Positions 20,129-32,320 of a stretch of 64,000 nucleotides of DNA are shown one piece after another (within the stretch, counting starts at the first letter, position 1; every line of letters starts with the position of its first letter). The DNA is taken from assembly GCA_032719365.1 (NCBI GenBank), contig CM064865.1:39358065-39422064 (forward strand). Reading direction: 5' to 3'. A program made the position numbers and the translations under genes. The notes beneath the pieces are model-generated. The model saw only the letters and a list, made by a program, of their open reading frames with translations. It did no database searches and was not told the origin of the DNA. The DNA is from Prinsepia uniflora (Eukaryota > Streptophyta > Magnoliopsida > Rosales > Rosaceae).

Positions 20129-22959
20129 TAGACACGGCCTATCCCAATCCCGCCCGGATTAATGCGGGATGTGCCATGCTCTCGTCTAACCCACGTGTGA
20201 CACGAAGGGCCAGATACCCGTCTAACCCCCGTGTGACCCGAAGGCTAGACAAGGGATAACTCACACTTTAGCTCACTCGGGCTTCCAGAGTGTGCTAGGA
20301 TCAGTAGCAAACTATGTTATCTAGGTCATCATTGGAGCTTGCACCACGATCAACCTGAAGGACATTAAAAACCATAAAAGTTGTGAGTGGACAAAAATAA
20401 ATAATTTACTAAAAACTCATTTCACCGAAAAGACATTTATGCCCTTCAATTAAAACTCATGCATGCATACGAAAACCAATCAATTTTCAATATTTGTCAT
20501 AAAAGTTGGGAACTCAGCCCAAATCATAAATCCAAATAATGTGGGCCTTTTACTAAATCATAAACACAGAAATACCATTTCATCAATCCAATAAATTTGT
20601 AATCCAAATACCGATCCTTGGTATTTCAGATGCCTAGCGTCCTAAACGCTTGACATCCCAGATATCATATCACGGTCTAAGGCTACGCGTTCCGCCTGGG
20701 GTCTCTCCGGGTCTATTTATGACATCCCCGATGTCTGATGTCTTAGATGTCTAATAATAGCAATCCTGCTCCTGAGTCACTATACGGTCTGGTCGCTCCG
20801 TGCAATGACCCCTCCCAGATAATGCCCCGTGACTTCCCTAGTGTCCCAGACATCTGGAGGAGACCATCCACATATCCTTATATAAGGATGGTATATGGAA
20901 AACATTTTATAAAATCATTCCAAAAACTTTCAAAGGGGCCATGCCCGGAATTTCCATAAATCCATCATAAATCCATAAATCCAATTTCTCAAATCCAAAT
21001 TCCGTTTTAAGGTCTCCGAACCTGAAATCACATTTATAAACCACAATTGAGACTCATGCCCGATATCATAATCAACTGGGCCTCTAGCACGATCATATAA
21101 ACCAAATAGGTCTCCAGCCCTATATCTCAATAAATCAAATGGACTTCAAGTCCAATAGTTTCCAAATCAAATGGGTCTGATGCCCGATTCCATATTCTAA
21201 ATCCAAAACCATTCTATCAAACCATTATTGAAATACCAGCACGAATAATATCGTATAAACCATAAAAGCTCGAAATACGTGCAAATACGAAAATCATAAT
21301 CATAGAAATCACATATATAAAACATATAAAACAGTTATGCATGCATCATATTTCGAAAACAAAGTCCACTCACAGACTGTCCTAACTATTGGCTCGATAC
21401 GTGTGCCATAAGCCTCTCCAAGGTTAATCCGCCATTCCCGGGACATCTGGACCTGTCCAATTCACACCGAATGTCACTAACTATCTATATAAGCCCATAA
21501 GATAAAACCCCAAAAGTCAACATGTCTTGGACACATTTCTCGAGGTGAAAAACCTCGATTTAACCAACCTAACGATCTCTGATCGACCTGAAACCACCAT
21601 CATTGGATCCAAATCATCGAAAACTTTAAGATGGTTCTGGTCCTACTTTCGAAATCCATGCCCACGAGCCCTCACACGCGGGTCAAATCAAAAGTCAACG
21701 TTTACCAAAAAGCCAACGCCGACGTTAACAAGGTTAACGTTGACATTACCAGTCAAAGTCAATACTGCTGACATCAGCATGACGTCATCTCCGACACTCT
21801 GACATCTGACACATGTGAACTGACAGTGCCATGTGTCAGCAGCTCACGGGTCCACATGTCTAACATATCAGTGACACGTGGCACCATCTGATTGGTCCAC
21901 ATCACTAACATGTCAGGCTGACTGGGAACTAACAACTGCCTCGTGGCAGCCTCCCATTGGCCACGTGGCTTGACATCCGATAAGTGATGACGTCGCCCTG
22001 CTACATCATCGTCGTCCTCGCTAAGCCGAGTCAACCTGGATTTCTGTAATTGGGTCGAGTAGACTTGCGACCCTGACCTGGATTTTTCTCCCTTGTTTTT
22101 AGTCCATTTTCAAAATCGTTGATTCCTATATGATTGACTGGATCCCCTCACTCGATCTATGGACTCAAAACACACAAAAACGGCTTGGAAATTACCTGTT
22201 CGATTTGATCCTCACGACCCAGTTTTCCAGCTCCCTACTTGAGCTGCTCCTCAGTCCTCCGCCTTCAATTCCCATCCCAAATGACTCGTACAACCACCAG
22301 GAACAAGTTCCAATCAACAAAAACCACCCCAAAAGTCCAGAAACAAAAAAAAATTGAATTTCAACAATTTACGGGTTACTGTTTACTTGTTCCTGTGACC
22401 TCCTCTACCGTCGACGGTGGTCCTGCCTCCTTTCAAGACGTCCCTCAGCCCCTCACTCATCCCTAGTCACTCTCGGGGTCCTCAATCAATCCAGCAAGGG
22501 AAGGGAGGATTGGGTGTTTTGGGTTTCAGGGTGGTTTGAATGAGAATGGGAAGGGGAGAAGTGCATGTATCTATGTTTGGTGAGCAATGGATGAGTGACA
22601 TCCGTTGGGCCTCCATAAAATATCTGGACCCACACTAAAAGAAAAATGACAATAGTGCCTCGTAAAATGTGCCACCATAAATAGTACCCAAAATCGTCTG
22701 TGACCCGTAACTTTCTCATCGAACGTCCGAATTCGACGTGCTGCCTATCTACAGACTCGTAATGTCTCGATCTACGTCATGGTCATTGGTCCAAGTCCAT
22801 TGGACCACCTGGGTCAAAAGTCATCTTTTTTCCTATTCCTATGAGCAAAATGTTCATTTAACGTCGTGCTTTTAAATCTCTCGACTAATCCCTGATTAGT
22901 CGCGCTAATCCTCAATTAATTACTAAACTAATCCCAAAAATTTGGGACGGGTCATTACA
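20129..22959 (-). mobile_element. TGTAACG-type 5' LTR
   Basis: 2831 bp, minus orientation, from TGTAATGACCCG at 22959 to about 20129, where the end is TAGACACGG instead of TGACACGG. It carries TGAGTGGACAAAA (20388), CATGCATG (20463), the reverse modules CATGCATC (21346) and GTCCACTCACAG (21364), and GGG-CCC hairpins (20511). Since the PBS is on its left, this is a 5' LTR; the rest of its element is not in the window. Right flank is CTTAG. Confidence 0.8.
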
Positions 22960-24316
22960 CTTAGTACAATCCTTTGTTAAGACAGCGGTCTAAGTTAAGG
23001 GATGTAAGTGAACTCAATCAATCGTCAACAATAATGGTGGTGGGAATTCAGCCCATACGTGTCCAGGGGCAATTCGGATAATCAACAAAGCTAAATGATT
23101 CCTTAAATCCAATGGTCCATCACAAGGACACGAAGACGCCAAGTACACATCTGATTCGATTTGATCTTTAGAAGAGGATGAGACAGTACAACATTCTTCG
23201 AGTCGAGAACTCTTAACCAAGGGTTTCTCTAGTTTCTCTCAACAGTTGACATGCCTAAATTATGACCTCAACAAGGAGTATCGATTACTATGGAATTTTC
23301 TCATAACTCATGTGTTCAATTGATGTAGAGTTCTAGATCTCACACTACGCGAAACACAGTAACCTTTCGATAAAAGGATTGAGTGGAGCAATAATATTAA
23401 GGGAAAATCCTTACCTAACTCTATAATACGTGATGGCTTCCGTCACGGAAGTGTCTAAATATTCATTCAACACGTCACAAACGTCACAAATGTCCAAAAT
23501 TCAACGTCTCCCAAGTTTGAACCAATAGGGAAAGAATACTCCAAGGAAAGGATACATCAGTCCACAACTCAAGCGACTGTCGAAAATGGAATACAAGAAT
23601 GAAATAGTCTAAAAGAGAGCACATGCAATCATTGAAAATGAATAGAGTGATGAAACGATACATTATGGCTCAGGGTCAAAGTATGGCCAAATGTTCCCAG
23701 GTCCAGATCAGTAGCTTAGTCAAGGGAAAAAAACAAATTCTCCTCTAACGAAGCATTAACGACGCCCCTGCAACAGGTTCATGCGATAGGCGCGAGCAGT
23801 GACTAAGTCTCTTCATGCTAGAGTCCACCTCTGTTAAGGTATGAGTTCCGACCGGTTAGTCGAACTTTTAGACAAAGTTTCCATACTACAACCACGGCTA
23901 GTTTAATGTTCATTTGTAAGTTTGCAGCTAAATCCACTCTAGTTCATGCTGCAAGTTTACCATTAAGATAGGACCATTAAACTGCTAGTGCTTTCACCAA
24001 TCCCAGAGGAGTTTCTGAAGCGTGGTCAAAGAAGATTCTCCTGTAAAAGGGTAGTTTGACCAGTCATGAAGTAAACTTTGGCGACACCAACACCAATTAA
24101 GAAGTCACCTCCAAAGTAGAGGGGGTGACTTAGGGCAGGTTCTTATACCACAAGATAATGATCTTCATTCAAACCTCGATTCAAGGTTGTCCTTTCCATG
24201 GGTATATTCCGGGTAAAGGCAAGGTTATCACAACTGACGGTGGAACAAGAACAATACGATTGTTCTTCGAATCAAGAGAGGTTGAGTACGTCACCGTATC
24301 CTATTCCACTAGGAGT
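22960..24316 (-). mobile_element. Non-coding interior of element whose LTR is at 29309
   Basis: About 1.36 kb without coding similarity. It was contiguous with 27095 onward before the solo LTR at 24322-27089 inserted, as the ATACA duplication shows. By position it belongs to the minus-strand element with PBS at 29294. No PPT is seen at its left end next to the LTR ending at 22959, so that junction is not an original one. Confidence 0.5.
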
Positions 24317-24321
24317 ATACA
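24317..24321. repeat. Target-site duplication ATACA, left copy
   Basis: ATACA here matches ATACA at 27090-27094 on either side of the solo LTR. Confidence 0.92.
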
Positions 24322-24390
24322 TGACAGGGCCCATCCCAATCCCTCATTCCCCCCCCCCCTCTGGGATTAACACGGGATGACCCTGCTCCC

Positions 24391-24411
24391 GTCTGACACG
24401 AAGTGTCAGAC
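24391..24411. repeat. Terminal LTR hairpin GTCTGACAC/GTGTCAGAC
   Basis: A perfect 9-bp stem with a 3-base loop, about 70 bp from the LTR 3' end. Equivalent hairpins are at 39533-39553, 40519-40539 and 62476-62496. At 39533 the outermost pair has changed to T/A on both sides. Confidence 0.8.
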
Positions 24412-26545
24412 AAGGGATATTTCCGACCTTTGCCCTCCCGGGCTATCAGAGTACGCCAGGATCCGGAGGAGGCATGTGATATCTCGGTCTCTGCTGTCAA
24501 CCTGAAGGGTATTAAAAACGGAAAGACTATGAGTGGACAAAAATAAAGAGTTTATAAAAACATATTTCATAAAGACCTTTATACCCTTCACTAAAAAGCA
24601 TGCATGCATAGTAAAACCATTTATCCAAACACATATGTTTAAACAACCATCATTAGGGTCTCAGCCCCAAATTTCGTAAATACAAGCCATACGGGCTCCT
24701 GCCCAAAACCATTTACAGAAAACCATAACATCATAAACATATGTGGGATCTCAGCCCAAATCCATTTATCATCATAAAACACAATTTCCCAATCCACTTG
24801 AAATCATGTTTATCCATTATATTTCATATCCAGAACCTGTCACGGTAAAATAAAGCTACGCGCGTCCTAACCGGGGTCTCAAACCCAAGTCTCTCCAGGG
24901 TCCACCCAGGTCAATGTGCGTAGATCAATGACCGTCCCTGGAGGTAACGAACCATGCCCATCCTGAGAGTAAGGAACCCAACTGGGGGGCGAATCCACTC
25001 AGTCAGTGCTCCGTGACTACTCCGAGGTCCACCCAGGCCAACGACCCTCCCCGGAGGAGACAATCATATATAAAGGATGGAATATGAAAAACCTTTTGAA
25101 ATCATTCTTGAAACCTTTCCAGGATTCATGCCTGACCCTCACTAGCCGTCATGAACCATAAAATCCATTCCAAGGGGTCATGCCGGTTCTCATAAACTGT
25201 CATGACCCGTAAATCCATTTCAAGGGTTCATGCCGGTTCCCATAAACCGTCATGACCCTTAAAAACCATTTGTAACACATAGCTGGGCCCTAAGCCCGAA
25301 TCCACATACAAACGGGACCTCTGGTCCGAATCGTAAACCAACTGGGCCTCCGGTCCGATTTCGTAAATCAAATGGGTCTCGAACCCGAGTTTACCTTTTC
25401 AATTTCAAAACCATTTCATGAAATCATATCCAAAACCATAAGTACGGAAAATCAGTATAAAACCGAAAAACCTCGATTTACGTGCAAGCAAGTAAATCGC
25501 CTCGAAATATGTGAAACCATATAATTAAAATATATCCAAATCAACATCATCAAATCACATTCATAATCCATATAAAACATTTATGCATGCATCACAGTTT
25601 AGAAATCAAATTCCACTCACATACCGTCCTAAGCCGCGCCTCGATACATGTGCCATAATCGCCTCCCGGGTCAATCGCCAGCACCGGGACTCCCAAACCT
25701 GTCCAAATTCATTTAGAGGGTTACTAACTACCTTATTAACCTCTCATTGAAGCTCCGTAATTTTCCCGAACTTTTAACTATTTTTAAACCGAACCTAAAC
25801 CTTCGGACACCCCGAAACCTATCGAAACAATGTCCGATTGACATGAGACCAGTCCCAAAATGTTCGTTACATCGAATAGAAGATTTCTCGTGTTGAACAC
25901 TTGCCCAAATAACTGTTCACGCACCCTCACACGCCCCTAGAAGGCTCAGAACACTGTTCATCATCTCCTACATCAGGTGAACCGGTTTTGCTGTTCACAG
26001 TCACTGTGCTAAACCGGTGTGACCGGTTCAGTGGTTTCCTCCTTCTGTTTTGGTCCGATTTCACTCCTAATCAATCCTATAATTCCTATTTCTTCATTCC
26101 CTATCATTTCTACTCATTAAAACAACCTAAAACCATCAAAATCCCATGGTTTAATTATGAACCATGCGGTTCAATGTTTCCAAAATGCACCCATGGCTTC
26201 ACATCCATCCCTAGCTTCCTAAAATCGTCCTAACACAATCCTAATGACCCATTTAGTTCATTAAAACCATTAAAAACCAACCATAATGCACAAATCGATT
26301 TAAAGGGGGAAAATGGCCTAACCGTGAACCTTTCGGGTTTTGAGCTCAGCCGTGCACGGTAGCGCCGTCCTGGGCCGGCCACCACTTCCTCCTGTCCTCC
26401 CTTCCATCTCTGGTCTCAGTCATGGTCGTATGGGAAGGGTTGGATGGGTTTTGGGTTGCACAGAGATAGAGAGAAATGGTGAGATCGGGTATTTGAGTTT
26501 GAATGGGGAAAATGGTCGATGCATGACAATATAAGGGTGGCCTGT

Positions 26546-26571
26546 GGATGGGTGACACTTGTCACCCATCC
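26546..26571. repeat. Conserved inverted repeat GGATGGGTGAC/GTCACCCATCC
   Basis: A perfect 11-bp stem with a 4-base loop in the upstream part of the LTR. At 50158-50181 and 61519-61542 the stem is GATGAGTGAC/GTCACTCATC, so one pair has changed with pairing kept. Looser versions are at 37154, 42904, 58650 and 59454. Confidence 0.78.
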
Positions 26572-26888
26572 ATTGGGCCTCCATTAAATATCTGGGCCCC
26601 ACAAGATTCCAAAAGTTAACTCGTTTCGTGATTCGTGCAATAGTGCACTTGAACTTCCGTGAACCGTAACTTCGCCGTCGAACTTTCGAATTCGACGTGC
26701 CGCCTGTCTATTGATTCGTATCATCCTTATCTACGTAATAGTCCTCAGCCCTTGGCCATTGGACATCCCGGTCAAAAAGTCAACTATTTGGCCCTTTTAA
26801 CCAAAATTAACAAATTTCCCTTAAACTTCCGAACGTCATAACTTTTACCTCGAATGTCGGAATTGAACGTGCCACATGTCTATGAACT

Positions 26889-26912
26889 CGTGACGTCACG
26901 AACTACGTCACG
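26889..26912. promoter_or_regulatory. Inverted TGACGT repeat in LTR upstream region
   Basis: CGTGACGT at 26889-26896 and ACGTCACG at 26905-26912. Here the left arm extends to the palindrome TGACGTCA, a stronger bZIP-type core. Confidence 0.6.
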
Positions 26913-27094
26913 GTCATCGTTCAAAGTCCATTTGACCGCCAGAATGAAAAGTCAACCTTTTGCCCACGCCTAGGGGCAAAACAGTCATTTTGCATCGTTC
27001 GTCCGATTTCGCCTAACTAATCACCGATTAGCCTCAATAATCGTGATTAGTCACTAATCTAATCCGGGTATTTGGGACGGGTCGTTACAATACA

Positions 27095-29293
27095 ACAGTG
27101 GATAAAATTTGGATCCAACCAACTTGGTCAAATGTGATAAAAAAAAGACCCTCCACAACTACCCATTTCAGGGTACCAATTTGTGACATACTAAGGCATC
27201 GATTTTTGGGATAAGGTTAGGGTGGAAAGTTCCATCATACATATACCTGCAAGTCCCAGTGCAATCTCATTCTTACTATCACGTGTTCAAGATGTCACAA
27301 GTATATGGTCCAAGTATTAGCGTAACGAACACATCGATATGGTAAGGTGTGTACTTCTCAAAATTGATCTAAGATCTGAGGACTGAAAACCAACTGAAGG
27401 AAGATGAAACGTGGTGATCCAGCTCAGTTGTGCGTTGCCTAAATTTCGAACTCGGTATTAGTGATCCAAAACATCGAAATGCCAGAGTCTTCTAATGCCC
27501 ACTAAGCAGAGAAAGCTAGTATCTAAGAGGTGAGGAGTTTATCACAATCTTAGTAGTCATCATTAACTGAGGGTATGTAACCTCACGACTTTCCGTCACA
27601 CGGACCAAAGCAGAAAGGGTGTGACAAGGAGTGAATGGTTTTTATTAAGACCGAAGAGTCTTACGCCCACAAATGTAGAAAACATAGCCGAGATCATTCT
27701 TGTTAGATTCTAATTGCATTGACATTTCATTCCAAATATCTCCTAAACTATCATCTGAATCAAAGATCACAACAGGAAACAAAATTACTGGCGTACTTCT
27801 TTCACCACACCTGCCATCCAAATCAATAAGGTTATTTTGGGTCAATGGACTAACTTCAAGATATGGCTGATACCTTAACACCCCAAATAGAATGGAAGAT
27901 AAAAGTTGATGAACTAGGCATCCACAAACTAAGATTAAACAACTTTCAACTACAACGCCCACAATACGAAAACTTTTCCAAAAATCACGTTGCCCCAAAC
28001 GAGAGGGATTGCTCCTGAAAAACAGAGGTTAAAACTTAGGGACTTCAAAATTCTTTTCCAAAACGTTCATTTAAAAAGGAGTAGACGAAACTCAAATTTG
28101 TCCAAATTACCCAAATCACGTGAACTTTAGAAAATGATGAAAAAGAGCCGTAATTAAATTCAAGTGTGAGAGACATGATATAAATGCCAAAACATGATAT
28201 TGAGTTAAAGAACTTAAAAAAAAGTGTTTACTGAAACCACCAGGGAAATAAAATTCATCAAGACTCGAATCGTAGTAAAAATTCAAAGGCAATTATCAGA
28301 GGTAACTCCAAATTGAGGTTTAAAAGCTTTACATAAAAACAACGAATAGGTGAATGTGGTCCCTGATAGTAAATACATGTGATTTAGTAAGATAGGAATT
28401 CAAGTCGTAGAAATAAGCTTATCAACAAATCAGGTGAATCCATATGGCGTTGAGGTGAACGACATCGCGATATGTGGTACCACCTCGATACTAGGATTAC
28501 GTTGAGTATACTCAAGTAGAAAATCTGTTAACCTCATTTTAAAACGTCTGAGGGAACAATGAATCAGTTAAAATAACATTCCTCTAAACAAGGGAGTAAT
28601 AAGAAAGGAACTTTGGGAAACCAATAAATCAGAAAGTTACTAGGGTTCATACTACGGAAGTTTAGGTCACGTAGCAACAAAATTATGATAAAGTTCCAAA
28701 ACTGCTGGGAGATTCTAAATATGGAACCCACGATGGGTTACACACTCTTGAACATGATATTCGAGAAATATTTCGTTTCATAACCCCTTAGGCATCACAA
28801 AATCAAGAAGACAGCACTTGCGAGCACCTTCGTAGAAATTCCCAAGCGAGTTCCCATGTTCAAAGAGGACGAGCTCAATAGTTAGTCATATCGTCGTCGT
28901 TCCCTGAAATCTTGGTCAACAAAGTCAACTCAAGTGCGCAAAACAATGCAAGCGATTTTTCCAACAACAAACCGTCACACGAGTTCGTTAAAAAGCTAGG
29001 AATTTCTCACTCATCGTCGAATGACTCGTTCACACCACCCATTAAAAGCCCCAAGCTCGTAAGCACCACCCTAACACGAAATTCGACCAAAGAAATACCA
29101 CTAAAGTTCGTAACTACTGGCAACAAAAGTTAAGACGAATCTTGGTAAACTTGTGAAAACGCATGATCAAACATAAAACACTAACAATTAACGGTGAAAG
29201 GCATAATTAACTACTCGATGAGGGCTCTGACACAGGATATAGGGTTGTATGATCTTCAAGCGTCCAAAAACTAGCGATGCGTCCGAGAACCGT
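27095..29293 (-). mobile_element. Non-coding interior of element with LTR at 29309 (right part)
   Basis: About 2.2 kb leading to the PBS at 29294. It continues the stretch at 22960-24321, giving about 3.6 kb of interior in total. No gag or pol motif is seen in any frame. The longest chance frame is 27645-27998 on the minus strand, with no family resemblance that I recognise. Confidence 0.55.
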
Positions 29294-29305
29294 GCTCTGA
29301 TACCA
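29294..29305 (-). other. Primer binding site, tRNA-Met type
   Basis: Minus strand TGGTATCAGAGC, separated by three bases from the LTR edge at 29309. Confidence 0.92.
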
Positions 29306-30714
29306 AAATGACACACCCGATCTAGAAAGTTTATTTATGGCACGAAGGCGAGGCGTGCTGACCTACACCTGGATGATGACATCCAGATGACAAAGCCATT
29401 AAGGATAAAATGATGCATTTTTAAAGTGTCGGGTGGAACCTACCCAGTTTAAACTAAGCACATTCCATCCAACATCGGAAGCTTACAGCATGGACTTACA
29501 TAATTGATGATCATGCATAGAAGACTTTACATGTAGATACCTAATTTTACCGTCTGCTTCACTCCACGCACGGGGTTGAGTATCAGAGTAGCAACCGAAC
29601 TCCTCAATGTGTGTGCGCACCAAAAAATATGAGGGGTTTAAAACATAAAGGTTGATTGGACCCAATTGTTATTTTAGTGTAAAACCATTTTCAATAAACA
29701 ACACTTAACCCCTCGTTTTAAAATAAATCCCAAAATAGTTAAAGTATACTTGCACGTAATACGATGAATGTAATATAAGCCAAACAGTAATAGTCTAAAT
29801 AAGATGCACATATGAGTTATGTAGAAACCGTAAATATGTCTCAGTATCAACCCACATCAATATTGCTCTTGAGTCGTATCGAGTCTCATACTCGTAACAC
29901 AACTAGGTATTTTGCTCGCATACCTCGACCACGTGAAGGACTGGGTGCTAAGCACCGTCACCTTGAGTCCCCTAGAGCTCGAGGACAAGACCGGTGCTTT
30001 CTAACTAGTATAGTGAACAGCGCGGGTGAACGATCACGTGGTGGATTGGTCTATGGCCTAAAGACGGGTACTAGATATCAAAGACTCCTAAGTGGGTTCT
30101 ATCACTATCTCAATCTCATCAATGCCTTGGGGACTCTCATACAATGCAATATATGTGACTCGAAACATAACACTATGCGTACTTACCATATAACTGTAGA
30201 TAAACATAACCAAACATGCGTAGCAACCAATCATCACAATCTCATGACAATTATAAATTGTCGAAACATCGTAGGACGTGCAAGTAGTAAAGCATATAAA
30301 ACAAGGTTTAGGGAAAAAGGTCCACTCATGCTAGTCGAGGGGTCAAATCACCCAACAGTCAAACAACCCATGAGCTCCAAACCCAGTCCACCTCTAAGGA
30401 GATCATACACAAGGGGGTTAAAATCACCTCAAAGCTTAATCTATAGGTTAAAGCTTTAAGGGTTAGTCCAAATTAATTCTTAGAAATGCTTAACAAAGGC
30501 CTATACATATTTAAAAATCCCCAGAATCCTAGAAAACAACGACCATAAGCTACAGCGCTAGGAAAATCGGCTCTACGTGCTTTTTTATTGCTTGAAAACC
30601 ACCTAAAACATTCCAAAATGATCTAAAAATGTGTGCACGCGCTGCCACGCGCCGACAGTAACCCACACCCGTCCACGCGCCCACGCGTACTCAAAATGCG
30701 CGACACACCTGCTG

Positions 30715-30808
30715 CACATGCCACACGTGTGTGCCACAAGTGCCACACGTGTGTGCCACAAGTGCCACACGCACCACACTTGTGCGCCACAGGCGCCACA
30801 CGTGTGGG
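30715..30808. repeat. Tandem CACGTG-rich array in LTR
   Basis: GCCACACGTGTGTGCCACAA repeats in units of about 21 bp, two nearly exact copies followed by two diverged ones. Three units contain CACGTG, the G-box core bound by plant bZIP and bHLH factors. It is in the LTR, so it may act as an enhancer; that is inference. Confidence 0.75.
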
Positions 30809-31698
30809 GGAGTACTCTGTGGTATATTCCATCTGCTAACCATGAACTTTGACTAACGTCTGTTAGTTGTTGAATACCGTTGACCGCTGTCGCCGGAGCC
30901 TCGCTAGAGACGGTGGTCGAACCACCACCAATGTCGCTGTCCACGATGGCAGGATTCTGGGTTCGTCGCCAGAAATTTCCTAGAATCCAACATAGTCTAC
31001 ACTCTTCCATTTTCACTCAAAACACAACATGAAAAATACCCAATCAATTCTACTCGTCGGAAGGAATCTAGAAATCTAAGTGTTAGGGTCTAGGGACTAC
31101 CTGAAATGGTCAAAAAGGGCCAGGAAAAGTTTTCGACTTGCACTTCCATCGAACCTCTGATGAAGGTCCAGATGCCCTTGAATCTCTCATGCAAACACGG
31201 TATTATGATCGCAGTGTTAAGGGGATTTCAACAAATATATGCTTGGATGAAGGAGTTACTTGGGTGGCCGTGAAACCCAGATTCGAGCAACTCTCTGCTG
31301 TCGTGTCCGCTGCACCGTCTGCTCAAAATTGGCATGTAATCAGCTCGTTAGGAGGCTCTTAAGATAAGGGTCACAATGGTTTGGATTGTAAAGTTCAAGA
31401 TTACCTGGAATTCCTCCAACCTCGTCGGGTCGAATTCAGGTCTTCGTCTCCTCGCATCATAAACCACAAAAGAGATCATGGTTATCTTCCCCATGATGAG
31501 ATGAAGTGAAAAACATGTTTTAGGGCTCGAAGTGGTACCTGGTTCTAGCTTGACGCACCGGGTTGTACTCGGATCCTGAGTCGAGTCAGTCTCTCTTGTT
31601 TGTTCCTCGACGGTCCTCGCGGTTCTGGTTGGTTCCTATCATCTCACACGAGTAGGGTGGTGTAGTAGACATCGCCTGGTTCGTGATTCGTATGGATT

Positions 31699-31806
31699 GG
31701 TTGGTGGTTGTCATCAATGCTCATAGTTCGATGTTGTGGTTTAGTCTATGGCGGTTGGTGGTTGTCATCAATGCTCATAGTTCGATGTTGTGGTTTAGTC
31801 TATGGC
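31699..31806. repeat. 54-bp tandem duplication
   Basis: Two directly adjacent copies (31699-31752, 31753-31806) that I read as identical, beginning GGTTGGTGGTTGTCATC. Identity suggests a recent duplication. Confidence 0.9.
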
Positions 31807-32320
31807 TCAGCTTGTATCGGGGGGGAGGGGGGGGAGTCCCAGTAGGGAAAGAGAACAAGGTTGATTCTTGCTTCGTGGTTAAATCAGTGTTTGTAAGTTT
31901 ACTTTTTTGGGACATCTGGAAATTTTGAGGTAATATTTGGGTATGCCTCACGGGTTGCTTAGTGAAGGAGAAGAGATGGTGTGTGTGCGTGTGAGTATTT
32001 TTCTGTTCCACAACACATCTAAAGAACAATTGGATACAAAGATATGGAGTGGGTTTGTATTTTGGGCCTTTGGTGTAAACTGGGCCTAGAGACAATTACT
32101 TACACCCTTAGTTGAGGAAAACCAAGCTTAAGGCCCTAATTAACAACAACTCTGAAATAGGTTTTCTCCAAAGATTTGGGCCCTAAATAGAATTCTAAAT
32201 TGGATCATAAGCGAGAATAACGAGACAATCTCATTGAACCAGGCCCGTAAAATGGAATTTAGGGGTAATTTGGTAATTCCTCGTGTTTTCGAACTCTAAT
32301 TTCGAGGACGGGATGTAACA

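Larger units (their letters stand above)
24322..27089 (-). mobile_element. Solo LTR, TGTAACG type, TSD ATACA
   Basis: 2768 bp, TGTAACGACCCG (27089) to CCCTGTCA (24322) on the minus strand, flanked by ATACA on both sides and with no PBS or PPT next to it. This is the product of recombination between the two LTRs of an inserted element. It holds the full set of LTR modules: terminal hairpin (24391-24411), TGAGTGGACAAAAA (24531), CATGCATG (24601), GGG-CCC hairpins (24652-24770), paired long hairpins (24893-24943, 25020-25057), GGGCC-type units (25284-25387), reverse CATGCATC (25584) and the upstream inverted repeats (26546-26571, 26889-26912). Confidence 0.93.
29309..32320 (-). mobile_element. 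5' LTR of a distinct TGTAACG-related family
   Basis: 3012 bp on the minus strand from TGTTACATCCCG (32320) to TGTGTCA (29309), next to a PBS. The body is unlike the other LTRs here: I see no GGGC-type hairpin array and no CATGCATG pair, though the ends follow the same scheme. It contains a G-box-rich tandem array (30715-30808) and a perfect 54-bp tandem duplication (31699-31806). A plus-strand 215-codon frame at 29812-30459 runs antisense and resembles no known family. Confidence 0.78.

Noticed and set aside
24350..24362. Poly-C run as a polypurine tract
   Set aside because: It lies inside the LTR near its end and away from an LTR start, so it cannot serve as the element's PPT.
29812..30459. 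215-codon plus-strand open frame
   Set aside because: It runs antisense in an LTR, contains no recognisable domain, and has composition matching the surrounding repeat. A chance frame is more likely than a gene.
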